Numbered from the stretch's first letter, positions 16,154-24,473 are shown. The stretch is 26,356 bases of DNA from Chloroflexota bacterium (GCA_013698385.1 JACCVB010000076.1:1-26356); one strand, 5' to 3'. Notes: generated by a model not told the origin, from the letters alone. Numbers and translations: made by a program.

Positions 16154-17046
16154 GTCCGGTCGAACCGCCGGTCACATCGCCGACGGACTTGGCCGCGGCG
16201 TACGCGGCCCTCGCGGATCCGGTGTCCGCCGCCGGCCGCGCCCGACCGATCGCCGGTGGCACGGACCTGATGGTCGCCCTGACCGGCGAGCTCGGAGCAC
16301 CGCCCGCCACCGTCGTCGATCTGTGGCGTCTCGATTCCCTCCGCGGCATCACGCTGGATGGCGACGTCCTCGTGCTCGGTGCGCTGACCACATACACGGA
16401 CATCCGCCGCTCGACGACGTGCGGCGAGCACCTGCCGGCGCTCGTCCAGGCCGCGATGACGATCGGCGCGGCCCAGATCCAGAACCGCGGCACGCTGGGC
16501 GGCAATATCGCCAACGCGTCGCCGGCCGGGGACACCTTGCCGGTCCTGCTTGCGGCGGACGCCAGCTTCATCCTGGGCTCCGTCCGAGGTGAGCGTGAGG
16601 TTCCGGCCGAAGCGTTCTGGACCGGGTATCGGCAGACGGCCCTCGCTCCGGATGAACTCGTGCTGCGCATCCGCATCCCGCTTCGTTCCGGCCGGGAGAT
16701 GCGCTTCCGCAAGGTCGGCACGCGTCGCGCCCAATCGATCAGCAAGGTCGTGCTCGGCCTGGCGTGGCGCGACCACGGGGAGATGCCCGACACAACGGGA
16801 CCTCCCGGGGCCTGGCGCGACGTCCGGCTCGCCCTCGGATCCGTCGCGGCGACGCCCATCCGTGCGCGCGCCACCGAAGCGGTCCTGGAGGGCCGTTTCC
16901 CGACCCCCGAGACCGCGGACCTTGCGGCGACCACCCTGGCCGACGAACTGCATCCCATCGACGACGTGCGTTCCACCGCCGAGTACCGTCGTCTCGTCGC
17001 GGCCCGGATCGTGCATCGCCTGATCCGCGAGGCCGGCGGCTGGTGA
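16150..17046 (+). CDS. xdhB: Xanthine dehydrogenase, FAD-binding subunit
   Basis: 298-residue FAD subunit (XdhB of E. coli, PucC of Bacillus). The FAD pyrophosphate site is seen as IAGGTDLMV near residue 34, and the second FAD loop as QIQNRGTLGGNIANASPAGD near 110. The C-terminal CO-dehydrogenase flavoprotein domain follows, with FRKVGTRRAQSISKV near 190 and RLALGSVAATPIRA near 228. GTG 16150 is chosen because it overlaps the previous stop (GTGA); the frame is open a little further upstream without homology. The order molybdenum, 2Fe-2S, FAD is one of several common arrangements. A 183-base gap separates it from the OHCU decarboxylase gene. Confidence 0.93.
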   Translation: MSPVEPPVTSPTDLAAAYAALADPVSAAGRARPIAGGTDLMVALTGELGAPPATVVDLWRLDSLRGITLDGDVLVLGALTTYTDIRRSTTCGEHLPALVQAAMTIGAAQIQNRGTLGGNIANASPAGDTLPVLLAADASFILGSVRGEREVPAEAFWTGYRQTALAPDELVLRIRIPLRSGREMRFRKVGTRRAQSISKVVLGLAWRDHGEMPDTTGPPGAWRDVRLALGSVAATPIRARATEAVLEGRFPTPETADLAATTLADELHPIDDVRSTAEYRRLVAARIVHRLIREAGGW

Positions 17047-17089
17047 ACCGGCCATCGCGGGGCTTCGACCTGGCCAGCACCCCAATCGC

Positions 17090-17104
17090 GTCACGGTGCG
17101 TGAC
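17090..17104. promoter_or_regulatory. Inverted repeat GTCACG-GTG-CGTGAC
   Basis: Perfect 6-bp arms around a 3-base centre, inside the 183-base gap between the FAD subunit and OHCU decarboxylase. It may be an operator for the uricase part of the operon or part of a processing/attenuation hairpin. The same 6-mer recurs in the dyad at 24506. Confidence 0.35.
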
Positions 17105-17229
17105 ACGTTCCGCACGAGCACGCATGGCTCGAGGTCGGATTCGACGAGATGAGGCACGACCCATGCACGTTCATCGCCAGGTCGTCACCCGGAGTGACGC
17201 GCCGTCCGCTATGACGGGCGTCCGGATCC

Positions 17230-17715
17230 GTGCCTGATCGCAGGATAGGTGAGCTGTTCGAGGGGGCCCCGCGATTCCTCGAGCGCCTCGAGACGGCGGG
17301 ACCGTTCGCGGAGGACGGAGCGCGCTTCGCTGCAGCTCGCACGATCGCCCACTCCATGCCGGAGGAAGAACAGGTCGAGCTGGTGGACGCGCATCCACGC
17401 CTCGGCGCCCCGCCGGCTACCTTGTCCGCGATGAACTTCCGCGAGCAGGGGTACGACCGGGATCCCGCCACGCCCGTCGCGCAGCAAGCCTCCGTCGCCA
17501 CGGAACTCGAGCGTCTCAACGACGCGTACGAGGCCCGCTTCGGCTTCCGGTACTGCGTCTTCGTGGCCGGCCGTCCTCGCGAGGCGCTGCTCCCCGGGAT
17601 GGCCGCCGCGCTCCGGCAGGACCGCGACGCCGAGCTGCACCGAGCCCTCGACGCGGTCATCGACATCGCCATGGATCGGCACGCCAAACTCGCCGCGGAG
17701 TCGAACCCGACATGA
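17230..17715 (+). CDS. uraD: 2-oxo-4-hydroxy-4-carboxy-5-ureidoimidazoline (OHCU) decarboxylase
   Basis: Decarboxylates OHCU to S-allantoin, the third step of urate breakdown. 161 residues, normal for the stand-alone enzyme. The N-terminus (LFEGAPRFLERL) and the motifs VDAHPRLGA (His55, expected catalytic), FREQGYD (Glu72-Gln73), LNDAYEARFGFRYCVFVAGR (from 96) and the C-terminal RHAKLA are all those of the family. Which Glu is the catalytic one was judged by spacing from the His and is less certain. GTG 17230 is the only start near the conserved N-terminus; it has no good ribosome site. Its stop overlaps the uricase start (ATGA). In Bacillus this domain is fused to uricase (PucL); here they are separate but coupled genes. 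Confidence 0.92.
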   Translation: MPDRRIGELFEGAPRFLERLETAGPFAEDGARFAAARTIAHSMPEEEQVELVDAHPRLGAPPATLSAMNFREQGYDRDPATPVAQQASVATELERLNDAYEARFGFRYCVFVAGRPREALLPGMAAALRQDRDAELHRALDAVIDIAMDRHAKLAAESNPT

Positions 17716-18560
17716 TCGAACTCGCCGCCAACCGCTACGGCAAGGCCGCCATCCGGATAGTCCGGGTCGGCCGCGACACGACGCCCCACACCCTGCGCGA
17801 CCTGACCGTCTCGATCGCGCTGGAGGGCGATTTCACGGCCGCCCACACGGACGGGGACAACCGGCACGTCGTGGCCACGGACACGATGAAGAACACGGCC
17901 TACGCCTTCGCGGCGGAACACCTGACCGGCGCGATCGAAACCTATGCCACGTCCCTGGCCCGCCACTTCCTTGAGGAGTCGCAGGTCGATCGAGCCATCG
18001 TCAACGTCCGTGAGCACGCCTGGCACCCGATCGACGTCGCCGGTCAGCCGGCACCAGACGCGTTCGTCCGTAGCGGGGAGGGGACACGGGTGACCACCGT
18101 CGCGGTCGCCCGGGACGGAATGGTCGTGGAGGCCGGAGTGGAGGACCTGGTCGTCGTGAAGACCACGCGCTCCGCGTTCACCGGCTTCCCGCGCGATCGA
18201 TTCACGACCCTCGCCGAGACGGACGACCGACTGATGGCCACCAAACTCACCGCCATCTGGACCTACGGCAGCCCCGACCTCGACCACGACCGGGTCTGGC
18301 GCGACGCCCGCACGACCCTGCTCGAGACCTTCGCCGATCACGACAGCCCGAGCGTCCAGGCCTCCGTCTGGATCATGGCCAAGGTCATGCTGGAACGCCA
18401 CGCCGAGATCGAGGAAGTCCGGATGGTGCTGCCCAATCTCCATCACTGGACGGTCGACCTGTCGACCTTCGGCCTCGCGAACGACCGCCAGGTCTACGTC
18501 TCGACGACCGAGCCGCACGGCCTGATCGAAGCCACCGTCCGCCGTTCGGAGATCGGATGA
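17712..18560 (+). CDS. pucL: Urate oxidase (uricase)
   Basis: Cofactor-independent oxidase that turns urate plus oxygen into 5-hydroxyisourate and hydrogen peroxide. 282 residues with the two tandem T-fold domains. Catalytic and substrate residues are intact: NRYGKA (Lys11), VATDT (Thr56), AFTGF (Phe156), DDRLMATKL (Arg173), SVQAS (Gln216), and PNLHHW (Asn242, His244). The C-terminus ends in RRSEIG and lacks an evident peroxisomal-type SKL, as expected for a bacterium. It is translationally coupled to OHCU decarboxylase upstream and malate synthase downstream (4-base overlaps). It implies oxygen-dependent purine use. The peroxide formed would need a catalase, none of which is seen here. Confidence 0.96.
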   Translation: MIELAANRYGKAAIRIVRVGRDTTPHTLRDLTVSIALEGDFTAAHTDGDNRHVVATDTMKNTAYAFAAEHLTGAIETYATSLARHFLEESQVDRAIVNVREHAWHPIDVAGQPAPDAFVRSGEGTRVTTVAVARDGMVVEAGVEDLVVVKTTRSAFTGFPRDRFTTLAETDDRLMATKLTAIWTYGSPDLDHDRVWRDARTTLLETFADHDSPSVQASVWIMAKVMLERHAEIEEVRMVLPNLHHWTVDLSTFGLANDRQVYVSTTEPHGLIEATVRRSEIG

Positions 18561-20113
18561 CGGCCTCGCCCGGCGTGACCCTCACCGGCCGCGACGTTCC
18601 CGGATCCGACCGAGTCCTGACCAACGACGCCGTCGACTTCGTCGTCGAGCTCCAGCGGCATTTCGGGCCACTCCGCCTGGACCTGCTCCATCGGCGCAAG
18701 GAGCGGCAAGCTGCCCTGAGCGCGGGCGAGACGCTCGACTTCCTGCCCGCGACCCAGGAGATCCGCGCCGCCGAATGGACCGTGGCCCCGGCACCGGCCG
18801 ACTTCGACGATCGACGGGTCGAGATCACCGGCCCCGCCGAGCCCAAGATGATGATCAACGCGCTCAACTCCGGCGCCCGCGTGTTCATGGCCGACCTCGA
18901 GGACGCCCTGTCGCCCACCTGGGCCAACGTCATCGGCGGTCAGGCCGCGCTGATCGACGCCGTCCGCGGCACCCTGACCTTCGACTCGCCCGAGGGCAAG
19001 TCGTACCGCATCGGCGAACGGCCCGCGCAGCTCGTCGTCCGGCCACGCGGCTGGCACCTCGTCGAGTCCCACCTGCTCGTGGACGACGTGCCCGTCTCCG
19101 CGTCCCTGTTCGATGCGGGGCTGTACCTGTTCCATAACGCGACTGAGCGCGTGGCCCGTGGGACCGCGCCGTACTTCTACCTGCCCAAGCTCGAATCGCA
19201 CCACGAGGCGCGCCTCTGGAACGAGGTGTTCGTGCACGCCCAGGCCGCGCTCGGGATCCCGCGCGGCACGATCCGGGCGACCGTGCTGATCGAGACCATC
19301 GCGGCGGCGTTCGAGATGGACGAGATCCTGTACGAACTGCGCGAACACGCTGCCGGCCTCAATGCGGGGCGTTGGGACTACCTGTTCAGCGCCATCAAGA
19401 TGTTGCGGTCGTCACCGGCGCTCGAGACGCCCGACCGATCCCAGCTCACGATGACCGTGCCGTTCATGCGGGCCTACACGGAGCTGCTCGTCGAGACCTG
19501 CCATCGACGCGGAGCGCATGCCATCGGCGGCATGGCGGCGTTCATCCCGAACCGTGGCGACCCGGCGGTGACCGAGCGGGCGCTCGCGCGGGTGCGTGAG
19601 GACAAGGAACGCGAGAGCCGCGACGGATTCGATGGGACGTGGGTCGCCCACCCCGATCTGGTGCCACTGGCGACCGAAGTCTTCGATGCCGTGCTGGGCG
19701 ACGCGCCGAACCAGAAGCACCGGCGAGGCGACGGCACCGCGGTCACCGCCGACCGATTGCTCGACCTCCGAGTCGACGGAGGCGAGGTGACCGAGGCCGG
19801 CATCCGAGCGAACGTGCGGGTGGCACTGGCGTATCTCGACGCGTGGCTGCGGGGGACCGGCGCCGCCGCCATCGACGACCTCATGGAGGATGCGGCGACC
19901 GCCGAGATCGCCCGGTCGCAGCTCTGGCTGTGGCGGGCGCGCGGGCTGCTGTCCATCGATCGCTATGCCTCGATCCGCAACGAAGAGCTCGCGCGACTCG
20001 GCGGGCCCACCGAGGGGCGACTCAAGGACGCCTGGGACGTCCTGGATCACCTCGTCCTCGACGACCACTTCGCGGACTTCCTGACCCTGCGTGCCTACGC
20101 CATGCTCGACTGA
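18557..20113 (+). CDS. aceB: Malate synthase A
   Basis: Condenses glyoxylate with acetyl-CoA to malate. 518 residues, the length of the A-type enzyme. Key segments: FMADLEDALSPTW near 110, VVRPRGWHLVE near 160 with the catalytic Arg, YFYLPKLESHHEARLWN near 206, VLIETIAAAFEMDEI with the magnesium ligand Glu246, GRWDYLFS with Asp274, GGMAAFIPNRGDP near 324, DGFDGTWVAHPDLVPLA near 356, and the MEDAATAEIARSQLW signature (Asp445, general base). ATG 18557 overlaps the uricase stop. Coupling to uricase rather than isocitrate lyase suggests that its job here is to use glyoxylate from allantoin breakdown. The gene is followed by 42 bases and then the 3' end of the minus-strand hydantoinase gene. Confidence 0.96.
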   Translation: MTASPGVTLTGRDVPGSDRVLTNDAVDFVVELQRHFGPLRLDLLHRRKERQAALSAGETLDFLPATQEIRAAEWTVAPAPADFDDRRVEITGPAEPKMMINALNSGARVFMADLEDALSPTWANVIGGQAALIDAVRGTLTFDSPEGKSYRIGERPAQLVVRPRGWHLVESHLLVDDVPVSASLFDAGLYLFHNATERVARGTAPYFYLPKLESHHEARLWNEVFVHAQAALGIPRGTIRATVLIETIAAAFEMDEILYELREHAAGLNAGRWDYLFSAIKMLRSSPALETPDRSQLTMTVPFMRAYTELLVETCHRRGAHAIGGMAAFIPNRGDPAVTERALARVREDKERESRDGFDGTWVAHPDLVPLATEVFDAVLGDAPNQKHRRGDGTAVTADRLLDLRVDGGEVTEAGIRANVRVALAYLDAWLRGTGAAAIDDLMEDAATAEIARSQLWLWRARGLLSIDRYASIRNEELARLGGPTEGRLKDAWDVLDHLVLDDHFADFLTLRAYAMLD

Positions 20114-20155
20114 CTTCAGCGGATGGAGGGCGAGAACCCGCCCCGCGAATGACGA

Positions 20156-21559
20156 TCAGCCGGTCACGTGCTCACGTTCGACGAACTTCCCGGCGCCGCG
20201 GCGGCCGACGTACTGGCTGTCCGTGATCACGGCACGGCCGCGAACAAGGACGTCCCGGACGGACCCGGCGAGTGACAGGCCCTCGTACGGGGTGTAGTCG
20301 CTGGTGTGATGCAGGTCGCCCGCTCGAAGCCTGCGATGGGTCCTCGGATCGAAGATGACCAGGTCTGCATCAAGGCCGATCTCGAGAGCCCCTTTGCGCG
20401 CAAGTCCGAAACGCCGTGCCGGCGTCGTGCAAAGCAGATCGACCATCCGCTCGAGCGAGATCCGGTCGCGGGCGACGCCTTCGCTGTAGATGAGCGCGAG
20501 CAAGGTCTCGATCCCGGGAGCGCCGTTGCTGATCTGGTCGAACGAGAGGCCCGTGGCTGCCCCCGCTTTCTCGGTGTCCACGCGATCCGGGACGTGGTCC
20601 GTGGCCACCAGGTCCAGGGTCCCGTCAGCCAGGCCGGCCCACAGAGCGTCGCGATCCGCTTCGGTCCGAAGCGGCGGCGAGATGACGAAGCACGCGCAGC
20701 GGACGGGGTCCGGATCGTCGTACGCCTCCTCCGTCAGGACGAGGTAATGCGGGCAGGTCTCGGCGGTGACCCGCACGCCGACGGCCTTGGCGCGGCGCAC
20801 CTCATCGAGGGCGGCCGCGGAGGACAGGTGGACGACGTGGACCGGCGAGTCGGTCGCGCGCGCGAAGGCGAGTGCGCGAGCGGTGGCGACCGCTTCGACG
20901 TACGAAGGTCGCGTACTAGCGTGGTAGCGTGGTAGCACGTTACCCCGCTGGAGAGCGGTGGCGACCGCCGCGTCCAGTAGCACCGGGTCTTCGCAATGGA
21001 CCTGGAGCATCCCACCCCGGTCACCCATCACGCGCATGGCCTTGAACAGGTCGCGATCGGCCAGGCGGAAGTCGAAGACCATGAACGCCTTCGATGTGGC
21101 GACGCCGGCCTCGATCGTCGCGGGCAGCTCGGTCAGCGGATCATCGGCGTGGCCGGAGATGGCGAGCGACAGGCCGTAGTCGATCGCGCTGTCGCCCTCG
21201 GTCGCGCTGCGCCATTCTCGGAGCCCAGTCAGAAGCGAGCGTTCGGCTGCCGGCGAGGAGCCGGTGCCCGGGTTGTTGAAGGACAGGAACGAGGTCGTCC
21301 CGCCGAAGGCCGCCGCGACCGAATCCTGGAAGAAACGGTCAGGCAGGGCACCGGATGCGACGCGGGTATGGGTGTGGACATCGACGACGCCGGGGAGGAC
21401 CAGCATCCCCGACGCATCCACCACGCGGTCCGCACCGGCCGCGGGTCCGGACAGGTCGGGCTCGATCGCCTCGATGACGCCGCCGCGGATCGCCACGTCA
21501 GCGAGGCGGGCTCCTTCGACGGTCACGACCGTGCCGCCGCGAATGACTAGATCCGTCAC
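20156..21559 (-). CDS. Cyclic amidohydrolase: dihydropyrimidinase/hydantoinase type, candidate allantoinase
   Basis: 467-residue binuclear-metal amidohydrolase. All ligands are visible: VDVHTHT (His62, His64), TSKAFMVF (Lys157, expected carbamylated), LQVHCED (His188), HVVHLSS (His244) and VATDHVP (Asp321). ETCPHYLVL near 267 and the C-terminal DYTPYEGLSLAGSVRDVLVRGR are typical of dihydropyrimidinases and hydantoinases; allantoinases share the fold and ligands. Since the window otherwise holds every step from guanine to allantoin and no other allantoinase, hydrolysis of allantoin to allantoate is the most economical role, by inference. The GTG start at 21559 has no ribosome site; it overlaps the TGA of a short upstream frame (see the 21556-21690 entry). 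Confidence 0.85.
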   Translation of the reverse strand: MTDLVIRGGTVVTVEGARLADVAIRGGVIEAIEPDLSGPAAGADRVVDASGMLVLPGVVDVHTHTRVASGALPDRFFQDSVAAAFGGTTSFLSFNNPGTGSSPAAERSLLTGLREWRSATEGDSAIDYGLSLAISGHADDPLTELPATIEAGVATSKAFMVFDFRLADRDLFKAMRVMGDRGGMLQVHCEDPVLLDAAVATALQRGNVLPRYHASTRPSYVEAVATARALAFARATDSPVHVVHLSSAAALDEVRRAKAVGVRVTAETCPHYLVLTEEAYDDPDPVRCACFVISPPLRTEADRDALWAGLADGTLDLVATDHVPDRVDTEKAGAATGLSFDQISNGAPGIETLLALIYSEGVARDRISLERMVDLLCTTPARRFGLARKGALEIGLDADLVIFDPRTHRRLRAGDLHHTSDYTPYEGLSLAGSVRDVLVRGRAVITDSQYVGRRGAGKFVEREHVTG

Positions 21560-21690
21560 GAAATGGCGCCGATGATGTAGCCGAGCGACATCACGCTAAA
21601 GGCCCCACCGCCGGCGCACAGATCCGCGGCGCGATCGCCCGCGCCCGGACCGTCAATCGTCGAGTTCGATGATGCGGATCGACTGCGCAC
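21556..21690 (-). other. Short open frame with membrane-like C-terminus ending in a GTGA overlap
   Basis: In the gap before the hydantoinase gene a minus-strand frame can be read as ADLCAGGGAFSVMSLGYIIG, then AIS and a stop. The stop shares bases with the hydantoinase GTG. The only normal start is GTG 21690 inside the DUF3830 gene (44 residues), or an internal ATG 21591 (11 residues). It could be a tiny membrane peptide, the remnant of a lost gene, or a chance frame. Confidence 0.25.
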
Positions 21691-22078
21691 CGTCCCACAG
21701 GCAGCGTCGCCCGACCTCGCGCAGCCGCTCCTGCCAGTCGTCCTCGCCGATCACGCTCGCGAAGTGATTGGCCGCCAGCTGACCCACCTTGGATGCCGTC
21801 GTGCAGCCGCCGTACGGGAAGAAGATCTCGCACTCGCTGATCCCACCCGGATAGATCGCCAGCTGCCCGGGACCCGGGTGCGACGTGTGGTTCTCGTAGT
21901 CCAGCCCGGGCCGGAAGTCCCCGAACGGGATCCAGGTCGACTCGCCCGTCCAACGGCAATGGATGAGCTTCGATTCGATGGGCAGCATCCGGCGGATGGC
22001 CTCGATCGTGCGAGGGGCACCGGTCTCCCAGCGCGCGGTAAAGTGGAGGTCGCCGACATCGATCCGCAGCAGTCCCAT
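21653..22078 (-). CDS. DUF3830 family protein (cyclophilin-like fold)
   Basis: 141-residue protein recognised from memory as DUF3830. Diagnostic stretches: LHFTARWETGAPRTIEAIRR near residue 11, KLIHCRWTGESTWIPFGD near 37, GLDYENHTSHPGPGQLAIYP near 58, GGISECEIFFPYG near 78, and SKVGQLAANHF near 95. The family is small, with a predicted cyclophilin-like barrel and no established reaction. It is often found near hydantoin or amidohydrolase genes (general recollection). Here it lies directly upstream of the hydantoinase-like gene on the same strand (93 bases) and back to back with HIU hydrolase, so a role in ureide metabolism is a fair hypothesis. ATG 22078 is chosen; a GTG at 22105 would overlap the HIU hydrolase gene. 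Confidence 0.85.
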   Translation of the reverse strand: MGLLRIDVGDLHFTARWETGAPRTIEAIRRMLPIESKLIHCRWTGESTWIPFGDFRPGLDYENHTSHPGPGQLAIYPGGISECEIFFPYGGCTTASKVGQLAANHFASVIGEDDWQERLREVGRRCLWDGAQSIRIIELDD

Positions 22079-22092
22079 CCGCGGAGGATAGC

Positions 22093-22431
22093 GTGGCCAC
22101 GACACGGCCGACGATCTCGACCCACATCCTGGACACGGACCGGGGTCTGCCGGCGGTGGGCGTCCACGTCACGCTCTACCGCCTCGATATCGGCCAGGCA
22201 CCGATGCGCATGACCCAGGCCCTGACCGATGCCGACGGACGGGTACGGGACCTGCTCGAGCGGCCGCTGACGCCCGGGGAATACCGTCTCGAATTCGATG
22301 TCGCGCACGAGGACGGGCCGTCGTTCTTCACGAAGATCGCGATCGACCTGCGGGTCGAGGACGCGGGCCGCAGCTATCACGTGCCGCTGCTGCTGGCTCC
22401 GTATTCGATGACGACGTACCGGGGCAGTTGA
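22093..22431 (+). CDS. uraH: 5-hydroxyisourate hydrolase (transthyretin-related)
   Basis: Hydrolyses 5-hydroxyisourate, the uricase product, to OHCU. 112 residues, standard for the family. It shows the N-terminal ISTHILDTDRGLPAVGV (His11), TDADGRV with Arg50, the YHVPLLLAPYS segment with His96, and the diagnostic C-terminal tetrapeptide YRGS. These His, Arg and YRGS elements form the active site and separate the enzyme from true transthyretins. GTG 22093 has a GGAGG (22083-22087) 5 bases upstream. It completes the pathway but is outside the uricase operon, starting 14 bases from the divergent DUF3830 gene, so its promoter must lie within that gene. Confidence 0.95.
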   Translation: MATTRPTISTHILDTDRGLPAVGVHVTLYRLDIGQAPMRMTQALTDADGRVRDLLERPLTPGEYRLEFDVAHEDGPSFFTKIAIDLRVEDAGRSYHVPLLLAPYSMTTYRGS

Positions 22432-22457
22432 CCGGTCCGCGCCGCGCCGCGCTCGCC

Positions 22458-24473
22458 CTAGCGAACCACCACGAAGCCATCGACATCGACCCGCGGATGC
22501 CCGGCCGTGCCGACCACCACGAGGCGGACGCGATGGGGCGCTCGAACGTCCCACCCTCGAGAGAACACGACCACCCTGGCCTGATACGTCGTGCGATAGA
22601 GGCTGACGGTCGAAGCGTAGACGTCATCGACATAGACCTTGACGCTGCCTCGTGAGGCACCACGCGGGGCCACGAGGGCGATGGATCGGCCGGTGAAGCT
22701 GATGCTCATGGAGGCCCCGGCACGGGACGAGGTGTGGAGGCTGCCGTTGGTCCCAGCCGAACTCGCCGCCACGGACCAGCCGCTGCCGTACGTCGCCAGC
22801 GACGAGCCGTCCCGGTGCAGGGTCGGCGTCACGGTCGGGCTGTCGGCGGGGCCGCTCAGGTTGCCTGCCCGGTCTCGTGCCCGGAGCTGGAAGGTGTAGG
22901 CCGAACCGTAGGTCAGCGTCGACGTTGCCGAGGTCGAGGTGGTCGCGGCACTCACGGTGGTCCAGCCGCTGGGCGCCCGGCGCCGCAGGTCGTAGCTGCC
23001 GAGGCCGGTCCGGTCGTCCGTGCCGGCCGTCCAGCGGACCGTCGTCTTGACGCTCGTCGCGCCGACGACCGTGCCGGTCCCGATGCCGAAGCGAGTCGGC
23101 GGCGTGATCACGGGGGCCACGAAGTCCACGGCTCGCCAGGCATTGATCATCCGGCCCGTGGCGGTCAGTCCGGTCGTGGCCGTCATCGATCGCCCACGAG
23201 ACAACAGGCGCGAACGCAGCGCCACCGGATCGGCCAGGAGCGATGGCCGCTGGGAACCCACGAGCGCCGCGACCCCGGACACGTGCGGAGCGGCCATGGA
23301 CGTCCCGGCGCTCCACGCGTAACACGGGCTGGGGCAGGCCTCCGACGCAGGCCACGTGCTCAGGATGTTGGTCCCGGGTGCGACCAGATCGACCGACTTC
23401 GATCCGTAGTTCGAGAAGTCGGCCAGGCGGCCCTTCTGGTCGATCGCGGCGACGGTGATGACATTGGGCTTGGTGGAAGCGGCCGGGTAGAAGCGGATGC
23501 CGCCCGGGGCGTCCATGTTCTCGGCGTTGTTGCCAGCGGCGGCCACGAACAGTGCACCGGACGAGCCGATGGCCGCGTCCAGGACCGTGCTTTGCTCCTC
23601 GCCGCCCCACGACGCGTTGATGATCCGCACGCCGAACGACGCCGCGTAGTCGATCGCCTCGACGGCCATCGCGTCGGACCCGCATAACCGGCTGTTATCG
23701 AGGAACTTGAGGGCCATGATCTGGATGCCGGGTGCGACGCCCACCACGCCCTTGCCATCGAGCGAGGCCGCGATCGTGCCGGCCACGTGCGTGCCGTGTC
23801 CGTCCTCACCGGCATCGTGGACCGTGTTGTCGCCGTTGCAGAAGTCCCAGCCGTTGACGTCGTCGACATAGCCATTGCCGTCGTCATCGATCCCGTTGGC
23901 GGCGAGGTCGCCGGCTTCACCGGGGTTGGTCCAGGCACGCGCGGCCAGGTCCGGATGACTGAAGTCGACGCCGTCATCGATCACCGCCACGACGACCTCG
24001 GGGCGGCCCAGACCGTAGCGCAGCGCTTGCACGCCATCGATATCGACGCCGGCCGTGCCGGTCACCGGCTCGATGCCCTCGATCGTCTGGCCCGTGTTAT
24101 CGAGGCCCCACTCCTCGCGGAATCCGGGTTCTGCCGCGGGATCCAGGGCAAGTTCGCGTCGATGGTTGGGAGCGACCGCCAGGATCGCCGGATCCTGGGC
24201 CAATCGGCGTGCGACGGCCGCGGGCGAGCGGCCGAGCGCTCGGACGACCTCGTTCCGTCCCTTGGCGTTGCCACGCACCTTCGTCAGGCCGTAGGCGCGC
24301 TCGACGGCACGACGCTGGGCGGGCGTGGCATTGGCCGTATAGCGGATAAGCAACTCGTCCGCGGCGGCGGCAGGGTTGGTCGCCGCCCGTGCGATCGGGG
24401 CGGTCGGGACGACGAGCGTGGCCACGGCAAGCAGAGCGGCCAGCTGAAGGGAGCGGCGGGTGAAAGTCGGCAT
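22458..24473 (-). CDS. Secreted S8 (subtilisin-like) serine protease
   Basis: About 671 residues, counted below from the alternative start MPSMPTF at 24482. ATG 24473 is preferred because an AGGA lies 8 bases upstream. A Sec signal peptide (TRRSLQLAALLAVATLVV, ending near ARA) is followed by a propeptide-like region (about 40-110). The catalytic domain has VAVIDDGVDFSHPDL (Asp169), GEDGHGTHVAGT (His229), AAAGNN (Asn318, oxyanion hole) and GTSMAAPHVSG (Ser395). GIDDDGNGYVDDVNGWDF near 197 looks like a calcium loop. A fibronectin-III-like domain (about 470-560) and a C-terminal beta-sandwich ending in VDVDGFVVVR, perhaps for cell-surface or substrate binding, complete it. All catalytic residues are present, so it should be active outside the cell. 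No link to purine catabolism is evident. Confidence 0.92.
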   Translation of the reverse strand: MPTFTRRSLQLAALLAVATLVVPTAPIARAATNPAAAADELLIRYTANATPAQRRAVERAYGLTKVRGNAKGRNEVVRALGRSPAAVARRLAQDPAILAVAPNHRRELALDPAAEPGFREEWGLDNTGQTIEGIEPVTGTAGVDIDGVQALRYGLGRPEVVVAVIDDGVDFSHPDLAARAWTNPGEAGDLAANGIDDDGNGYVDDVNGWDFCNGDNTVHDAGEDGHGTHVAGTIAASLDGKGVVGVAPGIQIMALKFLDNSRLCGSDAMAVEAIDYAASFGVRIINASWGGEEQSTVLDAAIGSSGALFVAAAGNNAENMDAPGGIRFYPAASTKPNVITVAAIDQKGRLADFSNYGSKSVDLVAPGTNILSTWPASEACPSPCYAWSAGTSMAAPHVSGVAALVGSQRPSLLADPVALRSRLLSRGRSMTATTGLTATGRMINAWRAVDFVAPVITPPTRFGIGTGTVVGATSVKTTVRWTAGTDDRTGLGSYDLRRRAPSGWTTVSAATTSTSATSTLTYGSAYTFQLRARDRAGNLSGPADSPTVTPTLHRDGSSLATYGSGWSVAASSAGTNGSLHTSSRAGASMSISFTGRSIALVAPRGASRGSVKVYVDDVYASTVSLYRTTYQARVVVFSRGWDVRAPHRVRLVVVGTAGHPRVDVDGFVVVR

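Noticed and set aside
17212..17238. 8-codon ORF overlapping the OHCU decarboxylase start
   Set aside because: No -10 box at a suitable distance and no ribosome site; probably chance.
17230..17715. Apparent loss of the catalytic Glu of OHCU decarboxylase (VAQQAS instead of an EQ motif)
   Set aside because: The EQ pair is found earlier as FREQGYD at residues 70-76, at a spacing from His55 that fits the family better.
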